A stretch of DNA of 64,000 bases from Variovorax sp. N23 (GTDB lineage: Bacteria; Pseudomonadota; Gammaproteobacteria; Burkholderiales; Burkholderiaceae_C). The DNA lies in NCBI RefSeq assembly GCF_025486315.1, contig NZ_JAOOPY010000002.1:1-64000 (forward strand), read 5' to 3'. Below the pieces are notes generated by a model that was not told the DNA's origin, did no database searches, and was given only the letters and a program-made list of their open reading frames with translations. Shown piece after piece: positions 1 through 8,531 of this stretch. Position numbers and translations under genes: made by a program. Position 1 is the stretch's first letter, and the number at the start of each line of letters is the position of its first letter.

Positions 1-79
1 AGAAGGTCTGCGCTTCGCCATTCGCGAAGGCGGCCGTACCGTGGGTTCGGGCGTCGTGGCCAAGATCCTCGACATCTGA
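1..79 (+). CDS. tuf: Elongation factor Tu, C-terminal end (partial)
   Basis: The window opens inside a gene. Its last 25 codons end in [18 protein letters not shown] and a TGA at 77-79, the conserved C-terminal beta-barrel end of EF-Tu, the GTPase that brings aminoacyl-tRNA to the ribosome. It lies 26 bases upstream of rpsJ, the usual place for a tuf copy at the head of the S10 operon in proteobacteria. Only the tail is visible, so copy number and promoter cannot be judged. Confidence 0.93.
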   Translation, partial: EGLRFAIREGGRTVGSGVVAKILDI

Positions 80-105
80 GTCGAGCGAACAAAGGAATCA
101 TCACC

Positions 106-420
106 ATGGCCACGAAGCAAAAAATCCGCATCCGCCTGAAGGCATTCGACTACAAGCTGATTGACCAGTCGGCGGCCGAGATCGTCGACACCGCCAAGCG
201 CACCGGCGCCATCGTCAAGGGCCCCGTGCCCCTGCCGACGCGCATGAAGCGTTTCGACATCCTGCGTTCGCCGCACGTCAACAAGACGTCGCGCGACCAG
301 TTCGAAATCCGCACGCACCAGCGTCTGATGGACATCGTCGACCCGACCGACAAGACGGTGGACGCGCTGATGAAGCTCGACCTCCCGGCCGGCGTGGACG
401 TCGAAATCAAGCTGCAGTAA
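106..420 (+). CDS. rpsJ: 30S ribosomal protein S10
   Basis: This 104-residue protein has the normal S10 length and the family signatures [15 protein letters not shown] at the start and a [13 protein letters not shown] segment around residues 46-58. S10 binds the 30S head and also partners NusB in antitermination. An AAAGGA ribosome-binding site lies 9 bases before the ATG. It is transcribed from the tuf side and is followed at once by a strong terminator at 445-480, so it is cut off from the rest of the S10 operon. That is unusual, because rplC normally follows directly. Confidence 0.98.
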   Translation: MATKQKIRIRLKAFDYKLIDQSAAEIVDTAKRTGAIVKGPVPLPTRMKRFDILRSPHVNKTSRDQFEIRTHQRLMDIVDPTDKTVDALMKLDLPAGVDVEIKLQ

Positions 421-444
421 GCCTTTCGCATTCCTGCATGCTTC

Positions 445-480
445 AAAGCCCGTCGGTAGAAATACCGACGGGCTTTTTTT
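445..480 (+). terminator. Rho-independent terminator after rpsJ
   Basis: A perfect 14-bp stem (445-458 with 463-476) closes a GAAA tetraloop and runs into seven T residues. This is a textbook intrinsic terminator. It should end or strongly reduce tuf-rpsJ transcription before the two exported-protein genes and the rest of the S10 cluster. Confidence 0.93.
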
Positions 481-556
481 GTTCTTGCGTGCCATGGAGG
501 TGTGGCATTCTCCGGAGCGCAGGTGACGACTGGCATCATCGGCGCAAGGAGTCTTT

Positions 557-2122
557 ATGGGCGGAATGTGGTGGTCCCGGGCATGCCTGCTGCTTTGTGC
601 CGCGGTGCTCGCCGGCTGCGGCGGCGGTGGGGGCGGTGGGGGCGGTGGCGCCACGCCGGCGGGCGGCACGGTCGTCATCCAGGGTGTGGCAACCTTCGAT
701 TCGGTCCCGAATGCGAGCAGCGGCCGCCTCGATTACAGCGCCACGAGCGCCAAGCCGATCCGGGGTGCGGTCGTCGAGGCGGTGGCCGAGGATGGCAGCC
801 GGGTGCTGGCAAGCGCCATGACCGGCGAAACGGGGGCCTATGCCCTGTCGGTGCCCGTGAACACGCAAGTGCAGATCCGCGTGCGCGCCCAACTCCAGCG
901 CAGCAGCGCGCCGAGTTGGGATGTGACGGTGCGCGACAACACAGCGTCCGGCGCGATCTACAGCATTCAGTCGGCCGTCTTCGGCAGCGGCAGTGCGGCG
1001 TCCCTCCAGCGCGACATCCACGCACCGTCTGGCTGGAATGGCAGCGCCTACGGGAGCACGCGCGCGGCCGGCCCTTTCGCGCTGCTCGACACCGTCTATG
1101 TGGCCATCAACAAGGTGCTCTCGGTGGCGCCCGCCTTGAACTTCCCTGTCTTGCGCGTGTACTGGAGCAGCAAGAACAGGCCCTCCTCTGGGGATCCGGC
1201 AGTCGGCGAGATCGGCACCACCTTCTTCCGGTCGAGCAGCGACGGTGAGCGCGCCATCTATGTACTCGGACAGGCCGACGTGGACACCGACGAGTACGAC
1301 GTTTCGGTGGTGGCCCACGAGTGGGGTCACTACTACCAATCCGCGTTCAGCCGCGATGATTCACCGGGCGGAGAACACGGCCCGGGGGATTTGCTCGACC
1401 GCCGACTGGCTTTCTCGGAAGGCTGGGGTAACGCGTGGTCCGGCATTGCCTTGGAGCGCTCCACGTACAGCGATTCAAATGACGTTGCTCAGAGCGGAGG
1501 CTTTTCGCTCGATCTGAGCAGCGCCCCCGCCACGAACCGGGGTTGGTTCAACGAGCAGTCGATCCAGTCCATCTTCTGGAACCTGGAGCGTGCGGCTGGC
1601 TTCGGCGCCATTCATGCGGCCATGACCGGGCCGTTCAGGAGCGGCGTGCCAGTGACCTCCATCCATCCCTTTGCGGCGGCATTCGCCGTGGCGGCGCCTT
1701 CGCAGGCGGGTACGCTGGCGAGTCTGTTGGCGGCGCAGGCGATCAGCCCCTCTACGAGCGATCCTTTCGGTACGTTGGAGACCAACGACCAGGGTCTCTC
1801 CGGGGTATTGCCGCTCTACAAGAGCGCGGCGAGTTCCAACCTGTGCGTTGAGAAAGACAACGAGCGGCGAAATACCATTGGCCGGTTCGCGTATGTCCGA
1901 TTCACTCTGGCTGCGGCCGGCTCGCATCAGATTGACGTCACTGGACTGCCCTCCACGTCGAATCCGGCGTTCGAGGTGTATCAAGGTGGCCTGCTCACGA
2001 GTCAGAACGTGCAATCGGGTGCGAGCGAAAGCGGTACTCTGAACCTTCCTGCAGGGGAGAGTGTCCTGGTTCTTCGCGATAGCAACGCCGGTGCTGCATG
2101 CTTCACCGTTTCAATCAACTGA
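557..2122 (+). CDS. Putative zinc metalloprotease lipoprotein (HEWGH)
   Basis: 521 residues with an AAGGA ribosome-binding site 6 bases before the ATG. The N-terminus is a lipoprotein signal ending in the lipobox LAGC, followed by a long glycine run, so an outer-membrane or exported lipoprotein is expected. Residues 40-110 look like a carboxypeptidase-regulatory or beta-sandwich domain. The catalytic signature H254-E-W-G-H258, with Glu288 in SEGWGNAW 30 residues on, has the form of a gluzincin zinc site. The last 90 residues resemble a pre-peptidase C-terminal (PPC) beta domain. I do not recognise a named family. It sits between rpsJ and rplC, where no gene is expected. The next gene follows with its ribosome-binding site overlapping this stop codon, so the two are probably co-expressed. 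Confidence 0.75.
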   Translation: MGGMWWSRACLLLCAAVLAGCGGGGGGGGGGATPAGGTVVIQGVATFDSVPNASSGRLDYSATSAKPIRGAVVEAVAEDGSRVLASAMTGETGAYALSVPVNTQVQIRVRAQLQRSSAPSWDVTVRDNTASGAIYSIQSAVFGSGSAASLQRDIHAPSGWNGSAYGSTRAAGPFALLDTVYVAINKVLSVAPALNFPVLRVYWSSKNRPSSGDPAVGEIGTTFFRSSSDGERAIYVLGQADVDTDEYDVSVVAHEWGHYYQSAFSRDDSPGGEHGPGDLLDRRLAFSEGWGNAWSGIALERSTYSDSNDVAQSGGFSLDLSSAPATNRGWFNEQSIQSIFWNLERAAGFGAIHAAMTGPFRSGVPVTSIHPFAAAFAVAAPSQAGTLASLLAAQAISPSTSDPFGTLETNDQGLSGVLPLYKSAASSNLCVEKDNERRNTIGRFAYVRFTLAAAGSHQIDVTGLPSTSNPAFEVYQGGLLTSQNVQSGASESGTLNLPAGESVLVLRDSNAGAACFTVSIN

Positions 2123-2133
2123 GGAGAGCGGAC

Positions 2134-2682
2134 ATGAGCGCCCAACCGTCCTTTGTGCGCACGCGTTTCGCTGCGTTGGCCCTGATGGCGGCAGTGGCTG
2201 CACTGCCCGCCCATGCCGACCGCTCCGGAACCGAAGAGACCGCCCGCGATGCGGGCGCGCCCCGTGCCGCCATGAAGCCTGTTGCGCCGCGCAAGACGAA
2301 CGGCTCCGGCATCGAGGTGCAGTTCCGCATCGACGGCACCCCGCGCTTGGGCGAGGCCTTGCCGATCACCCTGAGCTTCGTCGGCATCACCGACCCGGCC
2401 GGGGCGACCGTCCGCTTCACGGCCGATGCCGGACTCTCGTTGCCGGCCGCCTACCTGTCGAAGCTTCCGCTCTCTGTGGGGCAGACGGCGCCGACGCTGA
2501 CGGTGCCGGTCACGCCCATGGCGGAAGGCCTGGCCTACCTCAATGTCTTCACCACCCAGGGCGGGAAGACCAGCGCCAACTCGGTGCCGGTGCAGGTCGG
2601 CAAGGCGACAGCGTCGAAGCCGGGCGGCGAACTCAAGTCGACGCCGAGCGGCGACAGGATCCTGATCGTCCCGGTCCCTTGA
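2134..2682 (+). CDS. Exported protein of unknown function
   Basis: 182 residues. The ATG at 2134 is preferred over an in-frame start at 2098 because a GAGGAG ribosome-binding site sits 7 bases upstream and the new N-terminus is then a clean signal peptide ending in PAHA. The mature part is rich in Thr, Val and Pro with alternating hydrophobic residues, which suggests an immunoglobulin-like beta-sandwich (roughly residues 65-160). No catalytic motif is visible. It lies 11 bases after the HEWGH metalloprotease gene and is probably its partner. I do not recognise the family. Confidence 0.7.
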   Translation: MSAQPSFVRTRFAALALMAAVAALPAHADRSGTEETARDAGAPRAAMKPVAPRKTNGSGIEVQFRIDGTPRLGEALPITLSFVGITDPAGATVRFTADAGLSLPAAYLSKLPLSVGQTAPTLTVPVTPMAEGLAYLNVFTTQGGKTSANSVPVQVGKATASKPGGELKSTPSGDRILIVPVP

Positions 2683-2693
2683 TCCGCTCGGCC

Positions 2694-2723
2694 TTGCGCG
2701 CCTGAGCACTCGCGGGCTATAAT
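2694..2723 (+). promoter_or_regulatory. Candidate sigma-70 promoter for the rplC operon
   Basis: TTGCGC (2694-2699), an 18-base spacer and a perfect TATAAT (2718-2723) lie just after the exported-protein gene. Transcription would start near 2730, giving a leader of about 150 bases before rplC. This fits the need for a new promoter downstream of the terminator at 445-480. The -10 box is strong and the -35 box only partial. Confidence 0.65.
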
Positions 2724-2880
2724 CGCCGGCTCTGCCCGTTTTGCGCCTCCAGGGGCGCGCGACGGCGAGAATTTATCAACCTTTCTTCGTGACTGGTTCC
2801 CCTCAACAGGAGCGCAGTCAACGCTGTCGCCAATTGAAGTGGCAGCGGCGAAGGAAGACTTCCATTTTTGGAGAAAACAT

Positions 2881-3561
2881 ATGAGTCTGAGCAACTCCCT
2901 CGGGTTGCTGGGCCGCAAGGTGGGGATGATGCGTCTCTTCACCGATGACGGGGACGCAGTTCCTGTCACGGTGGTGGATGTGTCCAACAACCGTGTGACC
3001 CAGATCAAGTCGCAAGAGACCGACGGCTACGTCGCGCTTCAAGTGACGTTCGGCTCGCGCAAGGCATCGCGCGTGACCAAGCCGCAGGCAGGCCACCTCG
3101 CCAAGGCGGGTGTGGAAGCTGGCGAGATCATCCAGGAATTCCGCGTGACCGCCGATACGGCCGGTCAGCACAAGCCCGGTGGCGTGATCGCTGCAGGCAG
3201 CGTGTTCGCGGTCGGCCAGAAGGTGGACGTGCAGGGCACTTCCATCGGCAAGGGCTTCGCTGGCACCATCAAGCGCCACAACATGAGCTCGCAGCGCGCG
3301 TCGCACGGCAACAGCCGTTCGCACAACGTGCCGGGTTCCATCGGTATGGCGCAGGATCCGGGCCGTGTGTTCCCGGGCAAGCGCATGACGGGCCACCTCG
3401 GCGACGTCACCGTTACCACGCAGAACCTCGACGTGATCCGCATCGACGAAGCCCGTCAACTGCTGCTCATCAAGGGCGCGATCCCCGGCTCGAAGGGTGG
3501 CTTCGTCACCGTGCGTCCGGCCATCAAGGCCAAGCCGCAAGCGGCTGAAGGAGCGAAGTAA
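2881..3561 (+). CDS. rplC: 50S ribosomal protein L3
   Basis: 226 residues from the ATG at 2881, beginning [24 protein letters not shown] lies 7 bases upstream. The frame is open further upstream, but the extra residues do not resemble L3. The long loop contains [20 protein letters not shown], the conserved L3 extension that reaches the peptidyl-transferase centre. The protein initiates 50S assembly. Its stop overlaps the rplD start by one base (TAATG), which implies coupling. The gene appears to start its own transcription unit. Confidence 0.98.
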   Translation: MSLSNSLGLLGRKVGMMRLFTDDGDAVPVTVVDVSNNRVTQIKSQETDGYVALQVTFGSRKASRVTKPQAGHLAKAGVEAGEIIQEFRVTADTAGQHKPGGVIAAGSVFAVGQKVDVQGTSIGKGFAGTIKRHNMSSQRASHGNSRSHNVPGSIGMAQDPGRVFPGKRMTGHLGDVTVTTQNLDVIRIDEARQLLLIKGAIPGSKGGFVTVRPAIKAKPQAAEGAK

Positions 3562-4181
3562 TGCAACTCGAACTCCTGAACGAACAAGGCCAAGCCGCGT
3601 CGAAGTACGACGCCCCCGAAACCGTGTTCGGCCGTGACTACAACGAAGACCTGGTCCACCAGATCGTCGTCGCCTTCCAGGCCAACGCCCGCCAAGGCAC
3701 GCGCGCCCAGAAGGACCGCGAACAGGTCCATCACTCGACCAAGAAGCCTTTCAAGCAAAAGGGAACGGGCCGCGCCCGTGCCGGTATGACGTCCTCGCCG
3801 CTGTGGCGCGGGGGTGGCCGGATCTTCCCGAACATGCCTGACGAGAACTTCACGCAGAAGATCAACAAGAAGATGTACCGCGCCGGTATGGCTTCGATCC
3901 TCTCGCAGCTCGCTCGCGAAGGCCGTCTGGCCGTGGTCGATTCGATCAAGGTCGACTCGCCCAAGACCAAGCCGCTGGCTGCCAAGTTCAAGGCGATGAA
4001 CCTTGAATCGGTGCTGGTGATCGCCGAAGAAGTCGACGAGAACCTGTACCTCGCCTCGCGCAACCTGGTGAACGTGCTCGTCGTCGAGCCGCGTTACGCC
4101 GACCCGGTGTCGCTGGTGCACTACAAGAAGGTGCTCGTCACCAAGGGTGCCGTCGACAAGCTCAAGGAGATGTTCGCATGA
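3561..4181 (+). CDS. rplD: 50S ribosomal protein L4
   Basis: 206 residues, the usual length. The exposed loop with [15 protein letters not shown] and GGGRIFPN is the L4 tentacle that lines the exit tunnel. In E. coli, L4 also represses its own operon through the mRNA leader; whether the 150-base leader before rplC plays that part here is untested. The start overlaps rplC by one base and the stop overlaps rplW by four (ATGA). Confidence 0.98.
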   Translation: MQLELLNEQGQAASKYDAPETVFGRDYNEDLVHQIVVAFQANARQGTRAQKDREQVHHSTKKPFKQKGTGRARAGMTSSPLWRGGGRIFPNMPDENFTQKINKKMYRAGMASILSQLAREGRLAVVDSIKVDSPKTKPLAAKFKAMNLESVLVIAEEVDENLYLASRNLVNVLVVEPRYADPVSLVHYKKVLVTKGAVDKLKEMFA

Positions 4182-4516
4182 GCCGCATGAATCCTACGCC
4201 GGCCTTCCGGACGCAGTTCGAAGAAGGTCGCCTGATGGCCGTGCTGGTCGCACCGATCGTGTCCGAAAAGGCCACGATGGTCGGCGAGAAGTCGAATGCC
4301 GTCACTTTCAAGGTGCTGCAGGACGCCACCAAGCCCGAGATCAAGGCCGCTGTTGAACTGATGTTCAAGGTCGAAGTCCAGGGCGTGTCCGTGCTCAACA
4401 CCAAGGGCAAGACCAAGCGCTTCGGCAAGTCCATCGGTCGCCGCGACAACGTTCGCAAGGCCTATGTGACCCTGAAGGCCGGTCAAGAGCTCAACCTCGT
4501 CGGGGAAGGTGCTTAA
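4178..4516 (+). CDS. rplW: 50S ribosomal protein L23
   Basis: 112 residues from the ATG at 4178, which overlaps the rplD stop (ATGA) and has AAGGAG 9 bases upstream. A second ATG at 4214 would give the shorter classical form beginning [14 protein letters not shown], so the first 12 residues are a family-specific N-terminal extension or a start-site alternative. [10 protein letters not shown] and [15 protein letters not shown] are L23 signatures. L23 sits at the tunnel exit and docks trigger factor and SRP. Confidence 0.96.
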   Translation: MSRMNPTPAFRTQFEEGRLMAVLVAPIVSEKATMVGEKSNAVTFKVLQDATKPEIKAAVELMFKVEVQGVSVLNTKGKTKRFGKSIGRRDNVRKAYVTLKAGQELNLVGEGA

Positions 4517-4519
4517 ATC

Positions 4520-5344
4520 ATGGCCGTCATCAAGATGAAGCCGACTTCGCCGGGCCAACGTGGCGCGGTGAAGATCTCGCGGGACCACCTGTTCAAGGGT
4601 GCTCCTCATGCTGCGCTGCTGGAGCCGCAATTCCAGAAGGCCGGCCGTAACAACAACGGTCACATCACGACCCGTCACAAGGGTGGTGGCCACAAGCACC
4701 ACTACCGCGTGGTGGACTTCGTGCGCAACAAGGACGGCATCCCGGCCAAGGTCGAACGCATCGAGTACGACCCGAACCGCACCGCCCACATCGCGCTGGT
4801 GTGCTACGCCGACGGCGAGCGCCGCTACATCATCGCCCCGCGCGGTCTGGAAGCCGGTGCCACGCTGCTGAGCGGTTCGGAAGCCCCGATCCGCGCTGGC
4901 AACACACTGCCGATCCGCAACATCCCCGTGGGTTCGACCATCCATTGCATCGAACTGCAGCCCGGCAAGGGCGCGCAGATCGCTCGCTCGGCCGGCACCT
5001 CGGCGACCCTGCTGGCACGCGAAGGCGTCTACGCCCAGGTCCGCATGCGCTCCGGTGAAGTGCGCCGCATTCACGTCGAATGCCGCGCCACGATCGGCGA
5101 AGTGGCCAACGAAGAACACAGCCTGCGCCAGCTCGGCAAGGCCGGTGTGAAGCGTCACATGGGTATTCGCCCGACCGTTCGCGGTGTGGTGATGAACCCG
5201 GTCGACCACCCGCACGGTGGTGGCGAGGGCAAGACCGGCGAAGGCCGTCATCCGGTCGACCCGTGGGGCAACCTCACCAAGGGCTATCGCACCCGTAACA
5301 ACAAGCGCACGCAGGTCTTCATCGTGTCGCGTCGCAAGAAATAA
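4520..5344 (+). CDS. rplB: 50S ribosomal protein L2
   Basis: 274 residues, normal for bacterial L2. The signatures [20 protein letters not shown] near residue 40 and the C-terminal [15 protein letters not shown], which holds the conserved histidine near the peptidyl-transferase centre, are present. It begins 3 bases after rplW, inside the S10 operon run. Confidence 0.98.
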   Translation: MAVIKMKPTSPGQRGAVKISRDHLFKGAPHAALLEPQFQKAGRNNNGHITTRHKGGGHKHHYRVVDFVRNKDGIPAKVERIEYDPNRTAHIALVCYADGERRYIIAPRGLEAGATLLSGSEAPIRAGNTLPIRNIPVGSTIHCIELQPGKGAQIARSAGTSATLLAREGVYAQVRMRSGEVRRIHVECRATIGEVANEEHSLRQLGKAGVKRHMGIRPTVRGVVMNPVDHPHGGGEGKTGEGRHPVDPWGNLTKGYRTRNNKRTQVFIVSRRKK

Positions 5345-5355
5345 GGGGATAGCAC

Positions 5356-5634
5356 ATGACTCGCTCTCTCAAGAAGGGTCCTTTCGTCGACCACCATCTG
5401 GTGGCCAAGGCCGACAAGGCCGTGACGACCAAGGACAAGAAGCCGATCAAGACTTGGTCGCGTCGCTCGATGGTCCTGCCCGAGTTCATCGGCCTGACCA
5501 TTGCCGTGCACAACGGCAAGCAGCACGTGCCCGTGTACATCACCGACCAGATGGTCGGCCACAAGCTCGGCGAATTTGCGCTCACGCGCACGTTCAAGGG
5601 GCACCCCGCGGACAAGAAAGTCCAGAAGAAGTAA
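5356..5634 (+). CDS. rpsS: 30S ribosomal protein S19
   Basis: 92 residues, beginning [15 protein letters not shown] and containing [13 protein letters not shown] and [10 protein letters not shown], all S19 hallmarks. S19 lies in the 30S head and contacts S13 and the A-site tRNA. It follows rplB by 11 bases. Confidence 0.98.
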   Translation: MTRSLKKGPFVDHHLVAKADKAVTTKDKKPIKTWSRRSMVLPEFIGLTIAVHNGKQHVPVYITDQMVGHKLGEFALTRTFKGHPADKKVQKK

Positions 5635-5643
5635 GGAACGACC

Positions 5644-5976
5644 ATGTCTGAAACACGTGCAGTCCTCCGCGGTGTCCGCCTGTCGGTCGACAAGGGCCGT
5701 CTGGTCGCGGACCTCATCCGCGGCAAGAAGGTCGATCAAGCGCTCAACGTTCTGCAATTCACGCAGAAAAAGGCCGCTGTGATCATCAAGAAGGTGCTCG
5801 AGTCGGCCATCGCCAACGCCGAGCACAACGACGGTGCCGACATCGACGAATTGAAGGTCAAGACCATCTACGTCGAGCAAGGCGCCACGCTCAAGCGCTT
5901 CACCGCCCGCGCCAAGGGCCGCGGCAACCGCATCAGCAAGCCCACGTGCCATGTGTACGTGACGGTTGGCAACTAA
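5644..5976 (+). CDS. rplV: 50S ribosomal protein L22
   Basis: 110 residues. [19 protein letters not shown] at the start and the C-terminal beta-hairpin [20 protein letters not shown] are diagnostic; the hairpin lines the nascent-peptide tunnel and is where macrolide-resistance changes fall in other species. The gene follows rpsS by 9 bases. Confidence 0.98.
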   Translation: MSETRAVLRGVRLSVDKGRLVADLIRGKKVDQALNVLQFTQKKAAVIIKKVLESAIANAEHNDGADIDELKVKTIYVEQGATLKRFTARAKGRGNRISKPTCHVYVTVGN

Positions 5977-5989
5977 AGGCCGGAAGACT

Positions 5990-6913
5990 ATGGGACAGAA
6001 AATCCACCCCACTGGCTTCCGCCTTGCGGTCAGCCGTAACTGGTCCAGCCGCTGGTATGCCAGCAACAAGGACTTCGCCGGCATGCTGGCGGAGGACATC
6101 AAGGTGCGCGAGTACCTGAAGAAGAAGCTCAAGAACGCGTCGGTTTCCCGCGTGATGATCGAGCGTCCCGCCAAGAATGCGCGCATCACGATCTACTCGG
6201 CACGTCCGGGCGTCGTGATCGGCAAGAAGGGCGAAGACATCGAGAACCTCAAGCGCGAACTCGGCAGGCAGCTGGGCGTGCCGGTCGCAGTGAACATCGA
6301 AGAAGTGCGCAAGCCCGAAATCGATGCCAAGCTGATCGCCGACAGCATCACGCAGCAGCTCGAGAAGCGGATCATGTTCCGCCGCGCCATGAAGCGTGCC
6401 ATGCAGAACGCCATGCGTCTGGGTGCCCAGGGCATCAAGATCATGTCGTCGGGCCGCCTGAACGGCATCGAAATCGCACGTTGCGAGTGGTACCGCGAAG
6501 GTCGCGTGCCGCTTCACACCCTGCGCGCCGACATCGACTACGGCACCTCGGAAGCCAAGACCACGTACGGCGTCATCGGCGTCAAGGTCTGGGTCTACAA
6601 GGGCGACACGCTGGGTCGTAATGACCTGCCGGCCGTCGAAACGCCGCGTCCTGACGACGAGCGCCGCCCCCGCGGTCCGCGTCGCGATGGCCGCCCGGGT
6701 GGCGACCGTCCGGGTTCGGACCGTCGTGGTCCTGGCCCGCGCGCCGGTGCCCGCGGCCCGATCGGTGGCAACACCGCGCCGGCCGACGGCAGCGACAAGC
6801 CCGCAGAAGCCACCGGTGCAGCCGCACCGGGTGCAGACGCCCCGAAACCCGCCGTTAAGCGCGTCCGCAAAGCCGCGCCAGCTGCAGCAGCTGACGGTGC
6901 CAAGACCGAGTAA
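5990..6913 (+). CDS. rpsC: 30S ribosomal protein S3 with long C-terminal tail
   Basis: 307 residues from the ATG at 5990 ([12 protein letters not shown]); GGAAG is 5 bases upstream. An in-frame start at 5966 would add eight residues not found in S3 and overlap rplV. The KH domain [15 protein letters not shown] and C-terminal S3 domain are complete by about residue 215. About 90 further residues form a low-complexity tail: first Arg/Gly/Asp/Pro-rich, then Ala/Pro-rich ending in a basic [10 protein letters not shown] stretch. E. coli S3 is only 233 residues. Such tails occur in related beta-proteobacteria; their role is unknown. Confidence 0.97.
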   Translation: MGQKIHPTGFRLAVSRNWSSRWYASNKDFAGMLAEDIKVREYLKKKLKNASVSRVMIERPAKNARITIYSARPGVVIGKKGEDIENLKRELGRQLGVPVAVNIEEVRKPEIDAKLIADSITQQLEKRIMFRRAMKRAMQNAMRLGAQGIKIMSSGRLNGIEIARCEWYREGRVPLHTLRADIDYGTSEAKTTYGVIGVKVWVYKGDTLGRNDLPAVETPRPDDERRPRGPRRDGRPGGDRPGSDRRGPGPRAGARGPIGGNTAPADGSDKPAEATGAAAPGADAPKPAVKRVRKAAPAAAADGAKTE

Positions 6914-6965
6914 TCGGTCGCCCCTGGGCGCGCAAGCGCCTGGGGTCATCACGGAGTAAGAAAAC

Positions 6966-7382
6966 ATGCTGCAACCTGCACGTAGAAAGTTCCGCAAGGA
7001 ACAAAAGGGCCGCAACACCGGTGTTGCGACCACGGGCAATTCGGTCGCCTTCGGCGACTTCGGCCTGAAATGCACCGATCGCGGCCGTCTGACGGCGCGC
7101 CAACTCGAAGCGGCACGTCGCGCGATTTCGCGTCATGTGAAGCGCGGTGGCCGCATCTGGATCCGCGTGTTTCCCGACAAGCCGATTTCGACCAAGCCCG
7201 CCGAAGTGCGGATGGGTAACGGCAAGGGCAACCCCGAGTACTACGTGGCCGAGATTCAGCCCGGCAAGATCGTGTTCGAGATCGTCGGCGTGCCCGAAGA
7301 ACTCGCCCGCGAAGCGTTCCGCCTGGCTGCTGCCAAGCTGCCGCTGCGTACCACCTTCGTCGCGCGCCAGCTCGGCACCTGA
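6966..7382 (+). CDS. rplP: 50S ribosomal protein L16
   Basis: 138 residues, beginning [17 protein letters not shown] and containing [20 protein letters not shown] and [15 protein letters not shown], all classical L16. It binds near the A-site and is a late 50S assembly protein. It starts 52 bases after rpsC. Confidence 0.98.
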   Translation: MLQPARRKFRKEQKGRNTGVATTGNSVAFGDFGLKCTDRGRLTARQLEAARRAISRHVKRGGRIWIRVFPDKPISTKPAEVRMGNGKGNPEYYVAEIQPGKIVFEIVGVPEELAREAFRLAAAKLPLRTTFVARQLGT

Positions 7383-7399
7383 TCGAGGAGAGAACACTC

Positions 7400-7651
7400 A
7401 TGGCAACACGTAAGAAGAAGGACGCCGCGGCCAAGCCGGTCAAGGTGTCGAAGGCTGCAACGCTGCGCGAAAAAGACGTCGCCGGCCTGCAAACCGAAAT
7501 CAAGGATCTGCAGAAGGCCCATTTCGGCCTGCGCATGCAGAAGGCCACGCAACAGCTGTCGAACACCTCGACGCTGCGCGTGACACGTCGCGACATCGCT
7601 CGCGCCAAGACCATTCTTGCGCAGAAGTCGCAAGAGACCGCCGCCAAGTAA
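7400..7651 (+). CDS. rpmC: 50S ribosomal protein L29
   Basis: 83 residues, longer than the usual 63-70 because of a Lys/Ala-rich N-terminal extension ([19 protein letters not shown]). The two-helix L29 core starts at about residue 25 ([20 protein letters not shown]) and ends with [21 protein letters not shown] lies 10 bases before the ATG, which supports this start. L29 contacts L23 at the tunnel exit. Confidence 0.95.
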   Translation: MATRKKKDAAAKPVKVSKAATLREKDVAGLQTEIKDLQKAHFGLRMQKATQQLSNTSTLRVTRRDIARAKTILAQKSQETAAK

Positions 7652-7660
7652 GGAGCAGAC

Positions 7661-7930
7661 ATGACGGAAGCTAAAAAATCCCTCAAGCGCACCTTGATCG
7701 GCAAGGTGGTCAGCGACAAGCGTGAGAAGACCGTGACCGTGCTGGTCGAGCGTCGTGTGAAGCACGAGCTCTACGGCAAGATCGTGGCCAAGACCAGCAA
7801 GTACCACGCCCATGACGAAAAGGGCGAGTACCACCTGGGCGACACCATCGAGATCACCGAAAGCCGGCCGATCTCGAAGACCAAGAACTGGGTCGTGACC
7901 CGCTTGGTCGAGAAGGCCGCCCTGGTCTGA
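7661..7930 (+). CDS. rpsQ: 30S ribosomal protein S17
   Basis: 89 residues. [19 protein letters not shown] and [15 protein letters not shown] with [11 protein letters not shown] are S17 signatures. It is the last gene of the operon here: a terminator follows 22 bases later, and rplN, the usual next gene at the head of the spc operon, is absent from this locus. Confidence 0.97.
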   Translation: MTEAKKSLKRTLIGKVVSDKREKTVTVLVERRVKHELYGKIVAKTSKYHAHDEKGEYHLGDTIEITESRPISKTKNWVVTRLVEKAALV

Positions 7931-7952
7931 CCCTCGGCACACAGCCACCCCG

Positions 7953-7986
7953 GAAACGGCCCACAATGTGGGCCGTTTCTTTTTTG
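7953..7986 (+). terminator. Rho-independent terminator after rpsQ
   Basis: A perfect 12-bp stem (7953-7964 with 7968-7979) closes a three-base loop and is followed by six T residues. It should end the S10 operon transcript before the peroxiredoxin gene. Confidence 0.93.
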
Positions 7987-8003
7987 TCTGGAGCATTCTC
8001 ATC

Positions 8004-8510
8004 ATGATCAAAGTCGGCGATTCCCTCCCCTCGGTCACCCTCATGGAGTATTCGGAGGTCGAAGGCGAGGGCTGCAGCATCGGGCCGAACGCCGTGGACG
8101 TCACGAAGGCAGCGGCCGGCAAGACGATCGCCGTGTTCGCGTTGCCCGGCGCCTTCACGCCCACCTGCTCGGCCAAGCATGTGCCGGGTTACGTGCAGCA
8201 TTTCGATGATTTCAAGGCCACCGGCGTCGACGAGATCTGGTGCCTGAGCGTCAACGACGCCTTCGTGATGGGCGCCTGGGCGCGCGACCAGAAGACCGGC
8301 ACCAAGGTGCGCATGCTGGCCGACGGCAGCGCCGATTTCGCCAAGGCGACCGGCCTGACGCTCGACCTCACCGGCCGCGGCATGGGCCTGCGCAGCAACC
8401 GCTACTCGATGCTCGTGAAGGACGGCAAGGTGGCCTCGCTCAACGTCGAGGCGCCCGGCAAGTTCGAGGTCAGCGACGCCGAGACCTTGCTGGCACAGGC
8501 CAAGGCCTGA
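8004..8510 (+). CDS. Peroxiredoxin (Prx5/AhpE-like thiol peroxidase)
   Basis: 168 residues from the ATG at 8004. The motif PGAFTPTC places the peroxidatic cysteine at residue 55 (T-x-x-C), and the Prx5 features SVNDAFVMGAW and RSNRYSMLV are present. The enzyme reduces hydrogen peroxide or organic peroxides in the cytoplasm with thiol donors. The frame is open further upstream, but that part runs into the rpsQ terminator and does not resemble the family. A weak GGAG lies 11 bases upstream. It stands alone and converges on the acetyltransferase gene. Confidence 0.9.
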   Translation: MIKVGDSLPSVTLMEYSEVEGEGCSIGPNAVDVTKAAAGKTIAVFALPGAFTPTCSAKHVPGYVQHFDDFKATGVDEIWCLSVNDAFVMGAWARDQKTGTKVRMLADGSADFAKATGLTLDLTGRGMGLRSNRYSMLVKDGKVASLNVEAPGKFEVSDAETLLAQAKA

Positions 8511-8531
8511 GCCCCGGCGCTCGAGCTCGGG

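Noticed and set aside
600..660. G-runs after the lipobox as a possible phase-variable tract
   Set aside because: The runs are only four or five G residues, interrupted by T and C. They are too short for efficient slippage; the glycine linker explains them.
6914..6965. Possible hairpin between rpsC and rplP
   Set aside because: The arms pair with several mismatches and there is no T-run. A terminator here would cut the operon.
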